In this document: in pieces, positions 5,566 to 7,218 of the stretch
How the letters are laid out: the number at the start of each line of letters is the position of its first letter
Position numbering within the stretch: the stretch's first letter is position 1
Origin: Thiobacillaceae bacterium
GTDB lineage: Bacteria > Pseudomonadota > Gammaproteobacteria > Burkholderiales > Thiobacillaceae
Reading direction: 5' to 3'
DNA length: 7,218 nucleotides
NCBI GenBank assembly: GCA_012274165.1
Contig: JAAPAA010000136.1
Span: 1-7,218, forward strand
Translations under genes and position numbers: made by a program
Notes under the pieces: model-generated
What the model saw: only the letters and a program-made list of their open reading frames with translations
Database searches by the model: none
What the model was told of the DNA's origin: nothing

Positions 5566-6429
5566 ATGAGCTTGACCTACACGCAGCGAGCCGCCCGCGA
5601 ACAAAGCCCGATAGCGGCGCCGCCGTTTCATGGCATGACGCTTCCGGACGGCACTGTCTGGAGCCACTTTTACCGCTGTGATGCGGGCTACTTGCTGCGC
5701 TTCCCGGGCCTTGCCGACTTCGAGGTCTCGTGCGACGGAAGCCGGGTGCAGGCATGGCCGGTGCCCGGCGTGACGCCCGGCACTGTCGAGCACCTGCATC
5801 TGAACCAGGCCGTGCCGTTGGCGCTCAGCCGGCAAGGCAAACTGATGCTTCATGGCAGCTCCGTCGACGTCGATGGCCAGGGCGTCGCCTTTGTGGGCGT
5901 TTCGGGCCGGGGAAAGTCGACTCTGGCGACAAGCTTTGCCACCGCCGGGCGGCGCTTCCTGTCGGACGACGGGATGCACCTGGAATCGGCAGGCACCCAG
6001 TTCCTGATCATTCCCAGCCATCCGTCGGTCCGGCTTTGGGAAGACAGCGTGGATGCGCTGGACATGGCATCAACGCCAATGGCCCCCGCCATCGACTTCA
6101 GCACCAAGGCAAGGCTGCTGGCGGGCAGCGACCTCGCATATTCGGGAGAGCCCCTGCCACTGCGCCGAGTCTATTTCCTGGGGCCCGGGGACGCCTCGTC
6201 TGTGACCATCCAGGCCATGAAACCCGCCGCGGCATTGATTGCGCTGACCCGACAGTGCTTTATTCTCGATGTCGACCAGCAGGACGCCCTCGCCAGGCAT
6301 TTCGAGGATCTGTGCCGCCTCTCCAATCTGCCCATCCACTTCGACCTCGACTATCCCCGGCGTTACGAAGACCTGCCGAGCGTGCGCGAGGCGATCCTGC
6401 GGCACGCCAGCGACGACCATCGCTCATGA
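5566..6429 (+). CDS. HPr kinase-like lasso peptide kinase (K protein, 287 aa)
   Basis: Family role: HprK-C-like P-loop kinases in lasso clusters of the paeninodin type phosphorylate a Ser of the precursor or peptide. Evidence: Walker A GVSGRGKST (Gly111-Lys117-Ser118), an FLSDDG segment with Asp134-Asp135 matching the catalytic DD of HPr kinases, and the downstream PSVRLWEDS block typical of this group (HprK PSxRxLW-like). The first 100 residues form a beta-rich N-terminal part (LPDGTVWSHFYRCDAGYLLRFPG), as in lasso-cluster K proteins, not the HprK N-domain. ATG 5566 is preferred over the in-frame ATG 5548 because GAGG (5553-5556) sits 9 nt before it; the frame is open upstream to 5416, inside the precursor gene. 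The stop overlaps the B1 start (ATGA), so the two are probably coupled. The natural acceptor is unclear here because the predicted core does not end in Ser. Confidence 0.85.
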   Translation: MSLTYTQRAAREQSPIAAPPFHGMTLPDGTVWSHFYRCDAGYLLRFPGLADFEVSCDGSRVQAWPVPGVTPGTVEHLHLNQAVPLALSRQGKLMLHGSSVDVDGQGVAFVGVSGRGKSTLATSFATAGRRFLSDDGMHLESAGTQFLIIPSHPSVRLWEDSVDALDMASTPMAPAIDFSTKARLLAGSDLAYSGEPLPLRRVYFLGPGDASSVTIQAMKPAAALIALTRQCFILDVDQQDALARHFEDLCRLSNLPIHFDLDYPRRYEDLPSVREAILRHASDDHRS

Positions 6430-6698
6430 ATCTTTCCGACAAGGTGACCATCCCCAGCCAGGTGATGACCCGGCCGGTGGGTGATGAGACCGTCCTGCTG
6501 CACCTGGGCACCGGCACCTATTACGGTCTGGATCTGGTTGGGCAAAGCATCTGGCTCCTGATGCGCGACGGCAAGACCCTGGCCGAAATCTGCGACCTCC
6601 TGCTGGACGAGTACGACGTTACGCGCGAGGCATTGACGCGCGACATCGTCGAACTGGCAGACAAGCTCCTGGCGCAGGGGCTGATCACTTCGCCGTGA
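6426..6698 (+). CDS. PqqD-family lasso B1 protein (RiPP recognition element, 90 aa)
   Basis: A stand-alone RiPP recognition element that binds the leader of A and presents it to B2 (family role). The 90-aa length and pattern fit PqqD-like B1 proteins: an N-terminal beta hairpin region (VTIPSQVMTRPVGDETVLLHL), the GTYYGLDLVGQSIW block (about 30-43) that is the family hallmark, and a C-terminal helical part (TLAEICDLLLDEYDV...DIVELADKLLAQGLI). Leader contacts would be made with Tyr28-Pro31-Leu33 of the precursor. It starts with ATG 6426 inside the K stop codon. The 3' end overlaps the convergent N gene by 14 nt (6685-6698). No terminator is seen after it. Confidence 0.9.
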   Translation: MNLSDKVTIPSQVMTRPVGDETVLLHLGTGTYYGLDLVGQSIWLLMRDGKTLAEICDLLLDEYDVTREALTRDIVELADKLLAQGLITSP

Positions 6699-7218
6699 GC
6701 AGCAGCGCTGCGAATGCTCTTGCGTCGGTTTCGCGGTTGCGCCTCGACGAGTGCCACCCCCGATAGGCCACCACGGCATCCGAGGGCCGGTCATGCAGAA
6801 AGGCGGTCAAGCCGAACTGGATCGGCCACGGATGCGCGATCAGGCGTGAAGGAAGGTTATGTCGAAGCCAGAGTTCCAGGTACCGGGCTCGAACCGGACC
6901 TGGACGGATGGCGTTGCGCCATGATCCAAGCGGGGGCTGCAGTCGCTGCGGCGCGAGCGCTTCGAACCAGGTCAGCGTCGCCCAGGCCGCAGTCTTGACG
7001 CCCGCCCGCTCCAGCAGCTCCACGACGGCGGGCCAATGCGCAGCCGCCCGTGAGGACCACAGCAAGAACGACATGACGCGGCCCAGCCCCATGTGGGGCG
7101 AACAGACGTACTTTGCAAATGCCGGGTGGACCAGCATGATGAAGGTGCTGTCGCTGTCCGAAAGTCCCCAGAAACCATTGACCCTGATGCGTCGGCTTAG
7201 CAGTTCGGCGGTCAGGTC
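6685..7218 (-). CDS. Lasso-associated nucleotidyltransferase-like protein (C-terminal 177 aa; 5' end off the window)
   Basis: The minus strand is open from the window edge (7218, reading DLTAELLSRR) to the TGA at 6687-6685. The visible part reads GFWGLSDSD...LVHPAFAKYVCSPHMGLGRVMSFLLW...HWPAVVELLERAGVKTAAWATLTWFEALAP, which resembles the C-terminal half of the NTP_transf_5 (PF14907-type) nucleotidyltransferases often found in lasso clusters. The nucleotide-binding N-terminal half lies outside the window, so catalytic residues cannot be checked. The codon at 7137 (ATG) is internal, not the start, since homologous-looking sequence continues upstream in frame. The gene converges on B1 with a 14-nt overlap, so it is transcribed separately. 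Its proposed role, nucleotidyl or further phosphate transfer to the peptide, is inference from cluster context. I am unsure of the family because only the C-terminal part is seen. Confidence 0.65.
   Translation of the reverse strand, partial: DLTAELLSRRIRVNGFWGLSDSDSTFIMLVHPAFAKYVCSPHMGLGRVMSFLLWSSRAAAHWPAVVELLERAGVKTAAWATLTWFEALAPQRLQPPLGSWRNAIRPGPVRARYLELWLRHNLPSRLIAHPWPIQFGLTAFLHDRPSDAVVAYRGWHSSRRNRETDARAFAALLLTAK

Noticed and set aside
5257..6021. Minus-strand open frame of 254 codons across the precursor/kinase junction
   Set aside because: It runs antisense to the S74 domain and to the Walker A region of K, both clearly coding on plus; no family resemblance.
1..7218. tRNA, rRNA, CRISPR arrays, insertion sequences, attachment sites
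   Set aside because: I read through for them and saw no cloverleaf, regular spaced repeats, transposase or terminal repeats.

Overview
The window is GC-rich throughout. It looks like a Burkholderiales chromosome, most likely Alcaligenaceae (Bordetella/Achromobacter-like). The argument is the base composition plus the start of a Bug/TctC-family solute-receptor gene at the left edge, a family greatly expanded in those bacteria. The genus is an inference.

Layout. 1-171 (minus) is the 5' end of a Bug receptor gene. 312-671 (plus) encodes a small secreted histidine-rich repeat protein, closed by a clear hairpin terminator at 690-718; a perfect inverted repeat (220-236) lies between these two divergent genes. 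From 841 to the right edge the window is a lasso-peptide (RiPP) biosynthetic cluster in the order D-B2-C-A-K-B1 on the plus strand, with a nucleotidyltransferase-like gene N on the minus strand. D (841-2508) is the ABC exporter. B2 (2505-2965) is the transglutaminase-like leader peptidase and carries an apparent one-base frameshift. C (2962-4872) is the asparagine-synthetase-like macrolactam cyclase. A (5061-5486) is the precursor, K (5566-6429) an HPr-kinase-like protein, and B1 (6426-6698) the PqqD-like recognition element. D/B2, B2/C and K/B1 overlap by 4 nt and are probably translationally coupled. B1 and N converge and overlap by 14 nt.

How the parts should work together (inference from family roles): B1 binds the Tyr-x-x-Pro leader motif of A and delivers it to B2. 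B2 cuts after Thr-Leu. C activates the Asp side chain and closes an 8-residue ring onto the new N-terminal Gly. K and possibly N modify the peptide, and D exports it.

The most unusual element is the precursor. A typical proteobacterial lasso leader and a ring-competent core (Gly45 to Asp52) are fused in frame to a phage tail-spike/endosialidase-type intramolecular chaperone domain (peptidase S74). The Ser-Asp start of that domain, with a Lys five residues later, matches the Ser-Lys self-cleavage arrangement of the family. Cleavage there would leave a 17-residue core ending in a strongly basic tail, which is a normal lasso-peptide length. This suggests a self-cleaving trailer that defines the C-terminus of the peptide. 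The second point of interest is the B2 frameshift, which would inactivate leader processing unless it is a sequencing error or is bypassed.
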